From the NCBI GenBank assembly GCA_964569025.1, contig CAZMSQ010000001.1, forward strand, positions 124,001-188,000: 64,000 nucleotides of DNA. Reading direction: 5' to 3'. The notes below the pieces were generated by a model. The model searched no databases, had not been told where the DNA came from, and saw only the letters and a list, made by a program, of their open reading frames with translations. Positions within the stretch are counted from its first letter, which is position 1. The number at the start of each line of letters is the position of its first letter. This DNA is from CAZMSQ01 sp964569025 (lineage in GTDB: Bacteria; Bacteroidota; Bacteroidia; Chitinophagales; Saprospiraceae). Of the stretch, positions 16,587-26,206 are shown piece by piece. The translations under genes and the position numbers were made by a program.

Positions 16587-17423
16587 ATGAATCCCTCCTT
16601 CCCGCTACCGACTTTTCAAAAAATCCTATTCGTCCTTTTCATATCGGCAGGGATGTCTGCATGCACCTTTGACGATTCGGGGATGCCTCCTGTCGAGCCA
16701 TTCTCAAAAAAAGAACAAGAGCGTATTGGCAACCGCATTCATTTTGCGGTGCTTGCGGCTTCGGGCTATGATCTTGTCCCTCAGGTGCCACCTTTCGATT
16801 CTACCCTTTTTGACCTGACTTCTGAATGGTATACACAACTGACTGCTGGCATCCAAAAGGATATTTCCTCCCCTTCTTCAGATAGGTGGGACAAGGATCG
16901 TCCATGGATTGTGACGCTCCTTGATCATCCGGATGAAATTGCTGTAGCAGCGCCGGGAGGCTATCTGTATCTCTCAACTGGATTGCTCAGTGCGCTCGAT
17001 CGGGAAAGCCAGCTCTATTTTGTAATGGCGCTCGAAGCCGCAGCTGTCCGACAGCAGGTAGCAATGAATCGGCTCATCGCTCAATTCGGGACTGACCCCC
17101 TTCGCAGAATCGCACGTGGAGTCCAAGGGGCAGGGGTGCCTTCTGCCAATGCACTTACAGACTGGTTGTTTTCTCAGGCATATTCTCCCTCCGAAATTGA
17201 AGAACTGGATGCATCAGCTGCTGAAATAGTATGCGAATCATCCCTGTTCTCTCCCTCCGACCTCTCGCGTGTGCTTGATTTGCTCGACGAAAATAAGTGG
17301 TGGAAAATCCACAGAAGCTTTCCGGGAAGAGGCGCCGATTGGAAGGAGCGTGAATTCCAGTCTTGTGGGACCATTTCGACGGTTGGGCTTTACACTCAGA
17401 AAATCCAGCCCTACTTGCCCTAG
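16587..17423 (+). CDS. M48-like lipoprotein lacking the HExxH zinc site (pseudo-peptidase)
   Basis: A 278-residue lipoprotein with signal and lipobox MSAC (Cys26). The core looks like an M48/BepA-type metallopeptidase: AVAAPGGYLYLSTGLLSALDRESQL (~119-142) corresponds to the family's alPGGyifvtrGLL...dEL element. The zinc helix that should read HExxH is ALEAAAVRQ (148-156), so both His are replaced (Leu149, Ala153) and only the Glu remains. The later ExEAD element appears as SEIEELDASAAE. It is thus probably non-catalytic, perhaps a chaperone or scaffold in outer-membrane quality control. Its stop codon overlaps that of mnmG on the other strand. Confidence 0.7.
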   Translation: MNPSFPLPTFQKILFVLFISAGMSACTFDDSGMPPVEPFSKKEQERIGNRIHFAVLAASGYDLVPQVPPFDSTLFDLTSEWYTQLTAGIQKDISSPSSDRWDKDRPWIVTLLDHPDEIAVAAPGGYLYLSTGLLSALDRESQLYFVMALEAAAVRQQVAMNRLIAQFGTDPLRRIARGVQGAGVPSANALTDWLFSQAYSPSEIEELDASAAEIVCESSLFSPSDLSRVLDLLDENKWWKIHRSFPGRGADWKEREFQSCGTISTVGLYTQKIQPYLP

Positions 17424-19285
17424 CGTCCCATATGTACGAGTAATACTGAAATATCTGCTGGAGAAACACCACTGATCCTGCTGGCCTGGCCAATAGAGGC
17501 CGGTTTGATTTGATTCAATTTCTCTCTCGCTTCAGAAGAGAGGCTCTGAAGGGTTGAATAGTCAAATGATTCCGATAAGCGCACGGCTTCAAGTCGTGAC
17601 ATTTTTTCTACTTTTTCCTGTTCCCGAGCAATATACCCCTGATACTTCATATTCACCTCGGCAAGATTTACAGACTCCGAATCGAATGTACTCAAGAAGC
17701 GGTCCAATTCAGGGAGTACCTGACGCAGGGCTTCCATTGAGATTTGTGGCCGAGTCAGAACACTGTGCAGTTTGACTTTTTGGGTCAGGGGTGCGGATCC
17801 GAGTTGTTCAAGGAAGTTATTCATGCTGTCTGGAGGAATGCTTTCGGAGCGAAAGTGAGACTCAATCTCTGCTGTTGCCTGCTCCTTCGCTGAGACACGC
17901 TCCATTCGCTCCTCAAGATTATCCATACCCAGTTTGTGGGCCAACGGCGTAAGTCTGAGGTCAGCGTTGTCTTGCCTGAGTAATATCCGGTATTCTGCAC
18001 GAGAGGTAAACATACGGTAGGGTTCCTTAGTCCCTTTGTTCACCAAATCATCAATCAATACTCCGATATACCCATCAGAGCGCTTGACCAAAAACGGTTC
18101 TTGTTCATGGATGGCAAGGTGAGCATTGAGGCCGGCAATCAATCCTTGACAGGCAGCTTCTTCATATCCGGTGGTGCCGTTAATCTGCCCGGCAAAAAAG
18201 AGGTTCTTGACCTGCTTGGTTTCAAGCCAGGGACTTAGCTGAGTGGGTGGGAAGAAATCGTATTCGATGGCGTAGCCAGGCCTGAACATTTTCATGTGTT
18301 CGAACCCTGGCACCTGCCTCAGTGCTTTATATTGCACCTCTTCCGGCAGTGATGAAGAAAACCCGTTGACATATATTTCACAGGTATTCCAACCCTCAGG
18401 CTCTACAAAAAGCTGGTGCCGGTCGCGGTCAGAAAAACGGTCAATTTTATCTTCAATAGACGGACAGTAGCGGGGCCCGAGCCCGCGAATCCGACCGTTG
18501 AACATTGGTGACCGGTCAAATCCAGTTTTGAGGATGTCATGGACCTTGGAACTTGTATAGGTAATATGGCATGATAGCTGTCTGTCGGGAAGCTGTGTAT
18601 CTGTATATGAAAACCTTCCTGGAGTTTCGTCTCCGGGTTGTTCTTCCATTTTGCTGTAATCCAGACTTCTTCCGTCAATTCGTGGAGGAGTGCCGGTTTT
18701 CATCCTGCCGGATTCAAAACCCAGGCTGACAAGTTGCTCTGTAATCCCCTTTGCAGCCCGCTCTCCTGCTCTTCCCCCCCCAAATTGCTTATCACCAATG
18801 TGTATCAAGCCATTCAAAAAAGTGCCATTCGTTAAGATGACCGATTTACCAGGAATGTCAAGTCCCATCCCTGTCCGAACCCCCAGTACTTTTCCGCCTC
18901 GAATGATGACTCCGTTAATCATCTCCTGCCAGAAATCAATCAAAGGGTGAGATTCGAGCATCAACCTCCACTTTTGGGCAAAAAGCATCCGGTCAGACTG
19001 AGCCCTCGGACTCCACATGGCAGGACCCTTAGACAGATTCAGCATTCTAAACTGAACCATTGAGTGGTCGGTCACAATTCCTGAATACCCCCCAAGAGCA
19101 TCGACCTCCCGGACAATCTGACCCTTTGCAACACCGCCCATAGCCGGATTACAAGACATTTGAGCAATCGTATTCATATTCATCGTTGCAAGCAAAACCC
19201 GCGACCCCATATTCGCTGCCGCAACAGCAGCTTCGCAGCCGGCATGACCTGCACCAACAATGATGACATCGTATTCTGGAAACAT
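17420..19285 (-). CDS. mnmG: tRNA uridine-5-carboxymethylaminomethyl modification enzyme MnmG
   Basis: FAD-dependent subunit of the MnmE-MnmG complex that modifies U34 of certain tRNAs. The N-terminal Rossmann motif VIIVGAGHAGCEAA (6-19) and IAQMSCNPAMGGVAKG (~41-56), with the family Cys, are present, as are GTPPRIDGRSLDYS and the C-terminal helical MnmE-binding domain. The length of 621 residues is normal. It lies downstream of plsC (124-bp gap) in the same direction. Its stop codon shares the CTAG palindrome with the stop of the convergent M48-like gene. Confidence 0.97.
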   Translation of the reverse strand: MFPEYDVIIVGAGHAGCEAAVAAANMGSRVLLATMNMNTIAQMSCNPAMGGVAKGQIVREVDALGGYSGIVTDHSMVQFRMLNLSKGPAMWSPRAQSDRMLFAQKWRLMLESHPLIDFWQEMINGVIIRGGKVLGVRTGMGLDIPGKSVILTNGTFLNGLIHIGDKQFGGGRAGERAAKGITEQLVSLGFESGRMKTGTPPRIDGRSLDYSKMEEQPGDETPGRFSYTDTQLPDRQLSCHITYTSSKVHDILKTGFDRSPMFNGRIRGLGPRYCPSIEDKIDRFSDRDRHQLFVEPEGWNTCEIYVNGFSSSLPEEVQYKALRQVPGFEHMKMFRPGYAIEYDFFPPTQLSPWLETKQVKNLFFAGQINGTTGYEEAACQGLIAGLNAHLAIHEQEPFLVKRSDGYIGVLIDDLVNKGTKEPYRMFTSRAEYRILLRQDNADLRLTPLAHKLGMDNLEERMERVSAKEQATAEIESHFRSESIPPDSMNNFLEQLGSAPLTQKVKLHSVLTRPQISMEALRQVLPELDRFLSTFDSESVNLAEVNMKYQGYIAREQEKVEKMSRLEAVRLSESFDYSTLQSLSSEAREKLNQIKPASIGQASRISGVSPADISVLLVHMGR

Positions 19286-19409
19286 GGCATTTTGTTTCTG
19301 TAATCAGGGGAGCACCGGTACATGACCTCAGTAAGCTCCTTTTCTCTGAATATTCTCAACCAAACAGTTACAGTTTGGACCCTAAAAAGGTTTGAAAACA
19401 TTTACTCAT

Positions 19410-20147
19410 TTAGCGTCCCCATTCAGCCCAATATCCTTCAAGCTGATGGTCAATCCACTGCTGACAGGCTTTCATGAGCGTTTCAGGATCTTCGCCTGAA
19501 AGAGGCGGGCCGTATTTCACTTTGCATGTCACTCTCCACTTGCTGAACTCCCGGCTCAGATGACTCAAAAATGATTCATTTCTTACCCAGTAGACTTCCG
19601 TGTCGTTGTAATCAATTGCACACGGGATAACAGGGATCCCCAACTTTGCAGCTGCCCGGAAAGAACCCAAACGGAAGCGAGTCGTGGTCTTCATGCCTGA
19701 GGTAACCCCCTCCGGGTAAATGAGTATCGGCAATCCCTCACCCAATGCATTCTCCATGGCGGCAAGGGTTGAGTGGCGGCTTTCACGGCTGTCTCTTCTG
19801 ACAAACAAGACACCGCTGGCACGAGCTGCAAAGCCAATAATCGGCCATTGGGCAATCTCAGCCATACCCACAGGGTAGGCCAGCGCATGTTGCAGACTGA
19901 TAAGCGGATCCGTGTATGACCGGTGATTGCTGACAAGAATATAAACCGGCTCTGAGACACTTCCCTCAAGGTCTATTTTCAAACCGGCTATCCTGCTCAT
20001 GAGCCAGCACCAGTATTTCCTGACATGTAACCCAGCTGAACGGCGATTTCCGGAGAAAATCCCCAACATAAAAATGAGGCTGACCCCGACAGCAGTCAGA
20101 ATCAGAAAACTCAATGTCCGAAAAAACAAAAGTCCAGCACGTATCAT
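19410..20147 (-). CDS. plsC: 1-acyl-sn-glycerol-3-phosphate acyltransferase (PlsC)
   Basis: Membrane acyltransferase of phosphatidic acid synthesis, 245 residues. An N-terminal TM helix (~10-32) is followed by acyltransferase motif I NHRSYTD (HX4D: His75, Asp80), motif II around VLFVRRDSR, motif III YPEGVTSG (144-151) and motif IV IPVIPCAIDY. It lies 37 bp downstream of the SprE/PorW-like gene on the same strand and before mnmG, suggesting a common transcript. Confidence 0.92.
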   Translation of the reverse strand: MIRAGLLFFRTLSFLILTAVGVSLIFMLGIFSGNRRSAGLHVRKYWCWLMSRIAGLKIDLEGSVSEPVYILVSNHRSYTDPLISLQHALAYPVGMAEIAQWPIIGFAARASGVLFVRRDSRESRHSTLAAMENALGEGLPILIYPEGVTSGMKTTTRFRLGSFRAAAKLGIPVIPCAIDYNDTEVYWVRNESFLSHLSREFSKWRVTCKVKYGPPLSGEDPETLMKACQQWIDHQLEGYWAEWGR

Positions 20148-20184
20148 GATAAAGAAGGGGCAATTCGGGCCGTCGAATACCGGC

Positions 20185-23031
20185 TTAGTCAGTCTCTGAA
20201 AGATAAGTGGCCTCGAAAAATTCGTTGTATCCCTTCATTGACTTTTCTCGGATAATGGTCCGGTAGTTGGTTTGGTTGATGATATAAAAGTCGTACTGTC
20301 CAGTGGGCAGATAGGCAGGTAGATTCTTCATGGCACTGGCGTAGTACTTCATAGCTTCCTCTTTGTCGCGAAACCTACGTACAACCAAAAGTGGCGGGTT
20401 ATCCGGATCATCAGTTTGAGCACTTAACAGCATAATTGAAACTTTGAGCCGGTCTGTGCTGTGATAGTTGGAGTGGAAATCGGAAATTCCGATGCGGCCT
20501 TGCTCAAGTTCGAGGGCAGGGTCTTTGAGCACACAAATCGCATAGTGCAATTGGTCATCAGCCTGCTCGTACAGTTCACTTGCCTCACTTTCTCCTTCGT
20601 TTTCGCTCGCGGGACCTGACTGAGCTGTTTCCTGTACCACACCTCCTAACAATCGGAGAATCTCTTTCGCCCGTGTTTCCTCTGGGGTATCCGGGTATTT
20701 GGCGACCACGTTTTTCAAGGCGTCGATGTATTCTTGTTTTCCCTGCAAATTTCCTTGACACATTGCTGCCAACAAGGCAAATTTTGGCTGCAGGTAAGTC
20801 TGGTTGCCAAATCGGGATGGCACTTCATTCAAAAGGGCCATGGTTTGTTGGTAGCCACCTTCTGAAAAAGTGTTGAATACCTGCTCGTAAAACCGTTCAA
20901 GCTGCTTTTGCTTGTCAAGCTCTTCTGCAACGGCGTCAGGGTCTGTCAGAACCCGACAATACAGTGAGCCGCTGTATTTATCGCAAATCAAATCTGCATA
21001 TTTCTTCGCACGTTCGAGTTCGTTCAGATCGCGGTGAGCGAGATACAGATAATACAGTGCATTTAATTCTCTGCTTGTTTCGGGAAAACGTCTGAGAAGT
21101 TTTTCGAGAATGTCAACGGCATTTTCATTGAGCTGGAGTTTGTCCCGGTAGAGCATGCCCAATCTAAAATGGGCAGAGTCAAGCATGGCAAGAGCAGCCT
21201 CCTGGGCTTCGGGAGCGAACGGAACTCCTGCGAATAAATCAGCGTACGGATCTTGTTCCTCTTCCTCTGCTTGTGCGTCAATATCCTGACCTGCAATCTG
21301 AAGTCCTGCATCACTCCTTTGCGATCGCCTCCAGTTGTCTTCAAGTGGCCGATCACCCCATTTCCGCTCAAAATCCCGGATACCTTGCTCCACCTGACGC
21401 TGGAAATAGAACGGCCAGCTGCTTTGTCCGGAGCCTGGTTTCCCGGGGTCTGAATAGGATCGTTCCTTGATTTCTTCCCCTTCTGAGGCTTCCCTTGCTG
21501 CTTGCTGAGCAGCCAGTAAGGCCTGTTGTTCGCGCTCGGCAATGATTCGTTTGGCGAGTTCTTCCCTTTCTTCGTCTGAGAGCACTGCAATAGATAACAG
21601 GCTGTCTTGCGTTTCAATAAGCGTAATCAAACTTGCAATATCAGCCAGATTGTCGGCCAGACTTTTGACCTCCGGATAACGCTCATCAGCTTTTTCCATA
21701 ACCATCAATGTGCTGTCGAAGTAGGACTTCGCATCGACAAACTCCTGTTGTTCAAAACTCAAAGTGGCCAATTGATAGTAAATCTCCGTTTTGATGGCTG
21801 GATCAGCCTGTGAGCCGGGAGCAAGTGCCGCCCGGAAATACTCAAGTGCCGCAACTCTGTCCCCACTTTCAAGAGCTATCTTTCCCATGATGTAGTATAT
21901 CTCATCCTGGTACTCGTCATTTTTCCGGTCTTTCAGCATGCGCTCCAATCGCCTGATAGCCTCCTGAGTAGTCGTCTGCTTAATCTGCCAGGCCATCTCT
22001 TCCTTATAGAGCTGGGCGTGAAACACCATCTCGTAATCAGGACTGTACTGCTCAGCAGTTCCCCATGCGGCAAATGCCCCGTCATACTGACCGTTTCGCT
22101 TCTGAACCTGACCAAGGATAAAAGCATAGCGGCCCTTCAGCCGTCGGTCTTTCGTTCTGGTGACCGCCTGCTCTAAAGCCGGAACAGCGCTTTCATACTT
22201 CTTCTGGCTGAGGTAAAATTGAGCCCTTGCCACCGGCAACTCCATCGTCATCTCTTCAAGTAAAGCAGGGGCATTCTCAAGCTCGCGCAGGTAATAGTCC
22301 GCAGAACTGTAGTTGTCTCTTTCAATGTATGTCCTCGATAACCATATCAATCCCTCCTGATAGGCCGGATCATGCTTAAACATCTTTTCACTGCCCCCGG
22401 AAAAATCAACTCCGGCTTCTTCATCAGCATCCTTTTTCTTCTTCCCTGACTTTTTCCGCTTTTTCTTTTTCTTCTTGACGCGCTTTCGCTTTTTCTTTTT
22501 TTTCTTTTTCTTATTTCCTGCTTTTCGCTCTTTTTCTCGCTTTATTAGTGCATCCGGACTGTATTCCCGGATCATGAACTCAAGGGTCTCTTCCGCACTC
22601 TCAAAATCTTGTTTCAGAAATTGGCTTTTCCCGATATTCAGATAACTGTCGTCGGTCCAGTTGCCAGGTTTGTGGATGTTGATGTTGAAGGTAGATTTTT
22701 CAATCACTCGATCAAGTTCATTGGCAACCGACTGCGGATTCGTGGCAACCTGATAGGTATAGAGGGGGAGAATTTGATTATAATTGTCGGTATGTTGCGC
22801 CTCCAGCTGTTCTGTGACTTCCATCAGAATCATTCTGGAGTTGAAATAGCCGTTAAACCGAGCGTTGGTATCATGCCAGAATTTGGCCACATTTGAGACC
22901 TGACCGCGCTTTTTCGTGGTAGTGCACCCGAAGAGAAAGATGGCAGAAAAACCAAGTATGAAAAACTGAATGGCAATCTTCACCGTTGTGGTGTTTTGAC
23001 TGTGAAGCCCTTTGGGCATAAACATTCTCAT
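20185..23031 (-). CDS. porW: SprE/PorW-like T9SS periplasmic TPR lipoprotein
   Basis: A 948-residue lipoprotein (lipobox FLFGC, Cys36) made of tetratricopeptide-like helical repeats over most of its length. The early VAKFWHDTNARFNGYFNSRMIL (~47-69) matches SprE/PorW proteins, which link the T9SS translocon at the outer membrane to its energised core and are needed for gliding or secretion. A tract of about 35 residues (164-200) is nearly pure Lys/Arg, followed by an acidic DADEEAG. The C-terminus has a small alpha/beta unit (KVSIMLLSAQT...LVVRRFRDKEEAMKYYASAM). AAGGAG precedes the ATG at 23031 at good spacing, unusual for this phylum. The T9SS cargo proteins at 42-64 kb are possible clients. 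Confidence 0.8.
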   Translation of the reverse strand: MRMFMPKGLHSQNTTTVKIAIQFFILGFSAIFLFGCTTTKKRGQVSNVAKFWHDTNARFNGYFNSRMILMEVTEQLEAQHTDNYNQILPLYTYQVATNPQSVANELDRVIEKSTFNINIHKPGNWTDDSYLNIGKSQFLKQDFESAEETLEFMIREYSPDALIKREKERKAGNKKKKKKKKRKRVKKKKKKRKKSGKKKKDADEEAGVDFSGGSEKMFKHDPAYQEGLIWLSRTYIERDNYSSADYYLRELENAPALLEEMTMELPVARAQFYLSQKKYESAVPALEQAVTRTKDRRLKGRYAFILGQVQKRNGQYDGAFAAWGTAEQYSPDYEMVFHAQLYKEEMAWQIKQTTTQEAIRRLERMLKDRKNDEYQDEIYYIMGKIALESGDRVAALEYFRAALAPGSQADPAIKTEIYYQLATLSFEQQEFVDAKSYFDSTLMVMEKADERYPEVKSLADNLADIASLITLIETQDSLLSIAVLSDEEREELAKRIIAEREQQALLAAQQAAREASEGEEIKERSYSDPGKPGSGQSSWPFYFQRQVEQGIRDFERKWGDRPLEDNWRRSQRSDAGLQIAGQDIDAQAEEEEQDPYADLFAGVPFAPEAQEAALAMLDSAHFRLGMLYRDKLQLNENAVDILEKLLRRFPETSRELNALYYLYLAHRDLNELERAKKYADLICDKYSGSLYCRVLTDPDAVAEELDKQKQLERFYEQVFNTFSEGGYQQTMALLNEVPSRFGNQTYLQPKFALLAAMCQGNLQGKQEYIDALKNVVAKYPDTPEETRAKEILRLLGGVVQETAQSGPASENEGESEASELYEQADDQLHYAICVLKDPALELEQGRIGISDFHSNYHSTDRLKVSIMLLSAQTDDPDNPPLLVVRRFRDKEEAMKYYASAMKNLPAYLPTGQYDFYIINQTNYRTIIREKSMKGYNEFFEATYLSETD

Positions 23032-23146
23032 AACACTCCTTTCATGGAATTATTGCAAACTTTGCAGCACTTTTGAGGGCAACAGCCTTTGTAGCGCTTT
23101 CGGTATACCGGAAACTCAGCCTTCAAAAATATAAAAGCACCGGGAA

Positions 23147-24034
23147 ATGGCTCAGCTGAATAAAAAGAAACCTGGGAGGTGGGAGCGATTGAAAGACGCC
23201 TACCGTCTTGTCATCATGAATAATGAGACATTCGAAGAAGTCGGTTCTTATCGCCTCAGTCTTCTGAACGTATACACACTGATTTCTACATTCGTGGTTG
23301 TAGTGGCAACGCTGGTGGTTCTGGCAATTTACCTGACCCCAATCCGTCAAACTGTGCCAGGGTATGGAAAGGTGAATGAATCAAGCATGCTGTTTCGCCT
23401 GAATCAAGAAATTGACCAGCTGGAGACCGAGCTGGCCAAGCAACAGGTGTATGCTGAAAATTTCAGGAAAATGCTCGCACAGGAAGTCCCCGCAGAGCCT
23501 GAAGAATCAGCTCCGCCACCGGTAGATTTTCCAGATAGTCTCCTCAATGTCGAGCCTATTCCTGAAGACCTGCTGTTGAGAGAGGAAATAAAATCGACTC
23601 AATTGGTGCGGCAAATGGATCAGAGAGAACAAAATGGAACGGGCGGAGAGAAAATGAGGCCGGAAGAGTTATTTTTTTTCCCACCGGTTGACGGACCGGT
23701 AAGTGCCGGATTTATGCCCGACAAAAAACATTTTGGTGTTGATGTACTCGCACCCAAAAATACGCCAGTTAAAGCTGCTATGGAAGGCTTTGTGACCTTT
23801 TCAGACTGGACTCGCGAAACGGGACATACCATCGGCATCCAACATGATCACAATCTGATCACCTACTACAAGCATAATTCAGCACTCCTGAAAAAGGCAG
23901 GTGAATCGGTCCGGGCCGGAGAGGCCATCGCAATTATTGGCAATACTGGCACCATGTCCAGCGGGCCCCACCTGCATTTTGAAGTATGGTTCGATGGCAA
24001 ACCGCTGGACCCGTCAGCATATGTGAAATTTTGA
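23147..24034 (+). CDS. M23-family peptidoglycan endopeptidase, membrane anchored
   Basis: The 295-residue protein has a cytoplasmic start (1-40), one TM helix (~42-63), a periplasmic coiled coil (~80-112), a proline-rich linker and a C-terminal LytM/M23 domain. The zinc site is complete: HFGVD (His195, Asp199) and HLH (His275, His277), with His243 in YYKHNS. It cleaves cross-links of peptidoglycan or regulates such cleavage. It is divergent from the SprE/PorW-like gene and convergent with the mutase gene 9 bp downstream. Active-site completeness suggests a real enzyme rather than an EnvC-like activator. Confidence 0.92.
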   Translation: MAQLNKKKPGRWERLKDAYRLVIMNNETFEEVGSYRLSLLNVYTLISTFVVVVATLVVLAIYLTPIRQTVPGYGKVNESSMLFRLNQEIDQLETELAKQQVYAENFRKMLAQEVPAEPEESAPPPVDFPDSLLNVEPIPEDLLLREEIKSTQLVRQMDQREQNGTGGEKMRPEELFFFPPVDGPVSAGFMPDKKHFGVDVLAPKNTPVKAAMEGFVTFSDWTRETGHTIGIQHDHNLITYYKHNSALLKKAGESVRAGEAIAIIGNTGTMSSGPHLHFEVWFDGKPLDPSAYVKF

Positions 24035-24043
24035 CAGACAGAG

Positions 24044-26206
24044 TTATTCCGCCTTTCCTGCTTCCGGGAGGCGTGCCGCTGCAATCAGCAATTCCAGAAT
24101 TTCGGCAGCAGCCTCTGCAATGACTGTTCCTGGTCCAAAAATGCCGACTACCCCCATTTTGTAAAGGGTTTCGTAATCCTGCCGTGGAATGACACCCCCG
24201 ACAATCACCATTATATCTTCACGTCCCATTTCCCTGAGGGCCTCCAGTGTCTCCGGAACGAGCGTTTTATGACCAGCAGCCAATGATGAAATGCCGAGAA
24301 TATGCACATCGTTTTCTGCGGCTTGTCTGGCAGCCTCCTGAGGGGTTTGAAACAATGGGCCGATATCGACATCAAAACCGAGATCCGCAAAGCTGGAGGC
24401 AATGACCCTTGCACCGCGGTCGTGACCGTCCTGCCCAAGTTTGGCGACCATTATTCTCGGACGCCTGCCTTGCAGGGCAGCAAATTCATCAGCAAGGCTG
24501 CGAGCCCTGTGAAACGGAGCATTGTCCTTAATCTCCCCGGCATAGACCCCGGAAACCAACCTTGAATCTGCCACAAATCTTCCGAAGTGACGCTCCATTG
24601 CTGCAGAAATTTCCCCCAACGTTGCTCTGTGCCGCGCTGCCTCTATCGCCAAAGAAAGCATATTTCCCTCCGTCTGACCAGAAGCGCATGCGTAAATTGC
24701 CTCAAGAGACTTTGAAACCGCCTCTTCATTTCGTGACGCACGGACTTCTTTCAGCCTTCTGATCTGGGCATCCCGCACGGCACTGTTGTCAACCTCAAGA
24801 ATGTCAAATTTGCTTTCCTCATCAGTCGGGTAGATATTTACACCGACAATCTGATCCTGCCCACTGTCAATTCTGGCCTGCTTGCGTGCAGCAGCCTCCT
24901 CGATGCGCATCTTTGGGAGCCCGTCTTCCAATGCTCTGGCCATGCCCCCAAGATTTTCTACTTCCTGAATGTGGCCCCAGGCTTTTTTAATCAACTGCTG
25001 CGTCAGATATTCTACATAATAGGAACCGCCCCACGGGTCAACAAGACGAGTCAGTGCAGTATCAGACTGCAAAAATAGCTGGGTTTCCCGTGCAATGCGT
25101 GCTGAAAAGTCGGTTGGCAATGCAATCGCCTCATCAAATGAGTTGGTATGGAGCGACTGGGTGCCTCCCATTACGGCTGCCATAGCTTCGGTACACGTGC
25201 GCGTGATGTTGTTGAATGGATCTTGCTCCGTCAGGCTGTATCCGGAAGTCTGACAATGAGTACGAAGTGCCATCGATTTGGGGTTCTGAGGATTGAATTC
25301 CCTGACTATTCTTGACCATAAGACCCGCCCGGCACGCATCTTGGCAATTTCCATGAAAAAACTCATGCCGATTGCCCAGAAAAAGGAAATCCGTGGTGCA
25401 AAATCATCAACAGATAAACCAGCCTGGATTCCAGTGCGAAGATATTCCAACCCGTCCGCAAGCGTGTATGCCAATTCGAGATCTGCCGGGGCCCCGGCCT
25501 CATGCATGTGATAGCCACTCACGCTGATTGAATTGAATCGCGGCATATGGCTGGCGGTATAGGCAAAAATGTCGGCAATCAGTCGGATAGAGGGTTTGGG
25601 CGGATAGATGAAGGTGTTGCGAACCATGAACTCCTTTAAAATGTCGTTCTGAATCGTCCCGCTCAATTGCTCCGGACTGACACCCTGCTCTTCAGCAGCT
25701 ACAATGTAGAATGCCATTACGGGAATAACCGCACCGTTCATTGTCATAGAAACGGACATCTTATCCAGTGGAATCTTGTCAAACAGAATCTTCATATCCT
25801 CTACCGTGTCAATCGCTACACCTGCTTTCCCGACGTCCCCCCTGACCCGCTCATGATCAGAGTCATATCCTCTGTGGGTTGCCAAATCGAAAGCGACGGA
25901 AAGACCTTTTTGTCCGGCAGCCAGATTCCGACGGTAAAATGCGTTGCTCTCTTCAGCCGTCGAAAATCCGGCATATTGACGGATGGTCCAGGGTCTGACG
26001 GTATACATGCTCGCATACGGCCCCCTCAGATAGGGCGGTTGTCCGGCACCAAACCCCAAATGACCCATACCCTCTAGGTCGGACTCATCAAACTCAGGCC
26101 GCAGCAGAATGCCTTCAGGGGGTTGCCAATCGGGTTGACGATAGCCCGATTTGTGTTGAATGTCTTTGTTAAACTTGTACCGACTGTAATCCGGAGTCAT
26201 ACGCAT
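24044..26206 (-). CDS. scpA: Methylmalonyl-CoA mutase, large (catalytic) subunit
   Basis: Adenosylcobalamin enzyme interconverting succinyl-CoA and methylmalonyl-CoA. The 720-residue protein has the substrate TIM barrel (YASMYTVRPWTIRQYAGFSTAEESN near the N-terminus, GGTQSLHTNSFDEA in the middle) and a C-terminal B12 domain with the DxHxxG motif (DGHDRG, lower-axial His about residue 595). The start is taken as the ATG at 26206; ATG 26200 and TTG 26209 are alternatives. Many Bacteroidota encode a small subunit (MutA) and MeaB alongside; neither is adjacent here, as the flanking genes are convergent M23 and divergent gpmI. Confidence 0.95.
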   Translation of the reverse strand: MRMTPDYSRYKFNKDIQHKSGYRQPDWQPPEGILLRPEFDESDLEGMGHLGFGAGQPPYLRGPYASMYTVRPWTIRQYAGFSTAEESNAFYRRNLAAGQKGLSVAFDLATHRGYDSDHERVRGDVGKAGVAIDTVEDMKILFDKIPLDKMSVSMTMNGAVIPVMAFYIVAAEEQGVSPEQLSGTIQNDILKEFMVRNTFIYPPKPSIRLIADIFAYTASHMPRFNSISVSGYHMHEAGAPADLELAYTLADGLEYLRTGIQAGLSVDDFAPRISFFWAIGMSFFMEIAKMRAGRVLWSRIVREFNPQNPKSMALRTHCQTSGYSLTEQDPFNNITRTCTEAMAAVMGGTQSLHTNSFDEAIALPTDFSARIARETQLFLQSDTALTRLVDPWGGSYYVEYLTQQLIKKAWGHIQEVENLGGMARALEDGLPKMRIEEAAARKQARIDSGQDQIVGVNIYPTDEESKFDILEVDNSAVRDAQIRRLKEVRASRNEEAVSKSLEAIYACASGQTEGNMLSLAIEAARHRATLGEISAAMERHFGRFVADSRLVSGVYAGEIKDNAPFHRARSLADEFAALQGRRPRIMVAKLGQDGHDRGARVIASSFADLGFDVDIGPLFQTPQEAARQAAENDVHILGISSLAAGHKTLVPETLEALREMGREDIMVIVGGVIPRQDYETLYKMGVVGIFGPGTVIAEAAAEILELLIAAARLPEAGKAE

